Positions 63,182-64,000 of a stretch of DNA of 64,000 bases are shown here, piece by piece; positions within the stretch are counted from its first letter, which is position 1; each line of letters opens with the position of its first letter. Source of the DNA: Nonlabens antarcticus (GTDB taxonomy: Bacteria; Bacteroidota; Bacteroidia; Flavobacteriales; Flavobacteriaceae). Position numbers and translations under genes: made by a program. The notes below the pieces were generated by a model. That model searched no databases, was not told where the DNA came from, and saw only the letters and a program-made list of their open reading frames with translations. The stretch covers positions 248,001 to 312,000 of the forward strand of contig NZ_JADFCO010000064.1 in NCBI RefSeq assembly GCF_015356755.1, in the 5' to 3' direction.

Positions 63182-64000
63182 ATGAAGTACGCTTACAAAT
63201 CGATCAAGGGTTGCCTTGTTATTTTAATGGTCTTTGGAGCGCTCCAATTTACGCAAGCTCAAAATGGCAAAAAGGAGATCGCTGACTCTTTCCAGGAGTT
63301 TAAAAGCGTACCTAAATCCAACATTTATCTACATGTCAACAAGTCGATTCTAGTCCAAGGAGAGGATTTGGGTTTTAGTGCATACGTGTTTGATCATGTG
63401 AATCAAATTCCATCAGCTGATGTGACTAATCTGTATTGTCAATTTTTAGATTCTACCAGTATAGTGATAAAAGAGAAGTTATTAAAGGTCGAGAATGGTA
63501 CTGCACACAATGTGTTTGCCATTGATTCTTTACTGGCGCCTGGCAACTATAGAATTCGCGCGTTTACTAACTGGATGAAGAATTTTGAAAATCCGCAATT
63601 TTTTGAGACTTCTATTAAAGTACTATCTGCTACCCAAAAGCAAAATAGATCTAGCGCAAAGATTACTTCACTTGATGTCCAAATCATGCCTGAAGGCGGT
63701 CATCTTGTGGCAGGTATTTTGACGAATGTAGGTGTTTCTATAAAAGATGAATATGGCCGCAGTGTTGATGGTCTTGAAATAACTGTTTTATCAAACGGCT
63801 CGCCCATAATGGGTGTAAAGCTAGATGGGAACGGCCATGGCAGATTTTCAATTAAACCTTTAAATGAAAACATTTATACCTTATCAGTAAGAAATAAGGA
63901 AGTCGTGACGGTGTATTCTTTTCCAAAAATTGATGAAACAGGAGTTGGCTTATCAGTAAATGAGATTAATAATAAATTGTTTGTCGAATTAAAATCAAAT
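63182..64000 (+). CDS. Large secreted macroglobulin-like (MG2-type) protein, 3' end outside window
   Basis: The frame is open from ATG 63182 to the window end (273 codons, no stop). A signal peptide ends near residue 26 (MVFGALQFTQAQ). Then FKSVPKSNIYLHVNKSILVQGEDLGFSAYVFDHVNQIPS matches the opening strand of MG2-type domains in large Bacteroidota envelope proteins, some of which end in a TonB-plug or carboxypeptidase-regulatory domain. The visible part continues with beta-sandwich repeats (GGHLVAGILTNVGVSIKDEYGR). The rest cannot be seen, so the family is tentative. Confidence 0.7.
   Translation, partial: MKYAYKSIKGCLVILMVFGALQFTQAQNGKKEIADSFQEFKSVPKSNIYLHVNKSILVQGEDLGFSAYVFDHVNQIPSADVTNLYCQFLDSTSIVIKEKLLKVENGTAHNVFAIDSLLAPGNYRIRAFTNWMKNFENPQFFETSIKVLSATQKQNRSSAKITSLDVQIMPEGGHLVAGILTNVGVSIKDEYGRSVDGLEITVLSNGSPIMGVKLDGNGHGRFSIKPLNENIYTLSVRNKEVVTVYSFPKIDETGVGLSVNEINNKLFVELKSN

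Overview
The window looks like a chromosomal segment of a marine flavobacterium (Bacteroidota, Flavobacteriaceae; the Nonlabens/Dokdonia group is my best guess). The supporting signs are a protein with a type IX secretion (Por) tail, TAnnTTTG -7 promoter motifs, few recognisable Shine-Dalgarno sites, a myxol-type carotenoid cluster, many small secreted or lipidated proteins, and an interspersed CGCTTTCGCGAAAGCG palindrome. The genus is inference. I saw no rRNA, tRNA, CRISPR array, transposase or prophage genes.

Layout. 0-5 kb: the 3' part of a saccharopine-dehydrogenase-like gene, a degenerate repeat tract, and a tricorn-type S41 protease. 5-16 kb: a T9SS cargo protein, a TPR hybrid histidine kinase, an envelope protein, kdsA, a rhodanese plus MBL-rhodanese pair (sulfide/persulfide handling), a TlpA-like thioredoxin, a lipoprotein metalloprotease and a lipoprotein. 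16-25 kb: folD, an S23-type four-helix-bundle cassette, ffh, a WG-repeat protein, a PH-domain protein, an FKBP isomerase, a DUF4239 membrane protein and typA. 25-34 kb: a glycan set (FemAB/GNAT-like protein, small membrane protein, DegT aminotransferase, WzxE-like flippase), a DnaQ-type exonuclease, a membrane protein with a winged-helix regulator, an FAD oxidoreductase and an atypical SDR. 34-43 kb: three overlapping periplasmic PPIase genes followed by a MoxR ATPase and a 59-residue membrane protein, then aconitase. 43-52 kb: gamma-glutamyltransferase, a CrtA-like protein, and a tightly packed crtI-crtB-crtZ-crtD-cruF-crtY operon. 52.7-63.2 kb: a phenylacetate catabolic operon, paaE-A-B-C-D-G-H-(DUF1697)-I-J. 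The window ends inside a large secreted protein.

The genes in the last block form one pathway. PaaABCE is the oxygenase that epoxidises phenylacetyl-CoA, PaaD its assembly factor, PaaG the isomerase, and PaaH and PaaJ the final beta-oxidation steps to acetyl-CoA and succinyl-CoA; PaaI is a rescue thioesterase. No phenylacetate-CoA ligase (paaK), paaZ or paaF is in the window. A 20-bp perfect palindrome just upstream of paaE is a likely repressor operator.

The most unusual content is non-canonical. (1) Five S23/IVP-type four-helix-bundle genes, four of them between paa genes and one between ffh and folD, are each bracketed by inverted-repeat arms unique to that copy, so each could fold as a long RNA hairpin with the gene in the loop. 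All five share the orientation of the host operon. (2) Eighteen copies of a CGCTTTCGCGAAAGCG palindrome lie scattered through the window, eight inside real coding sequences, where it reads as AFAKA, RFRES or LSRKR; it has no stop codon in any frame. (3) Hairpin repeats built on GACGCAT-nnn-ATGCGTC and GGGCGGAT-nnn-ATCCGCCC flank paaA on both sides.
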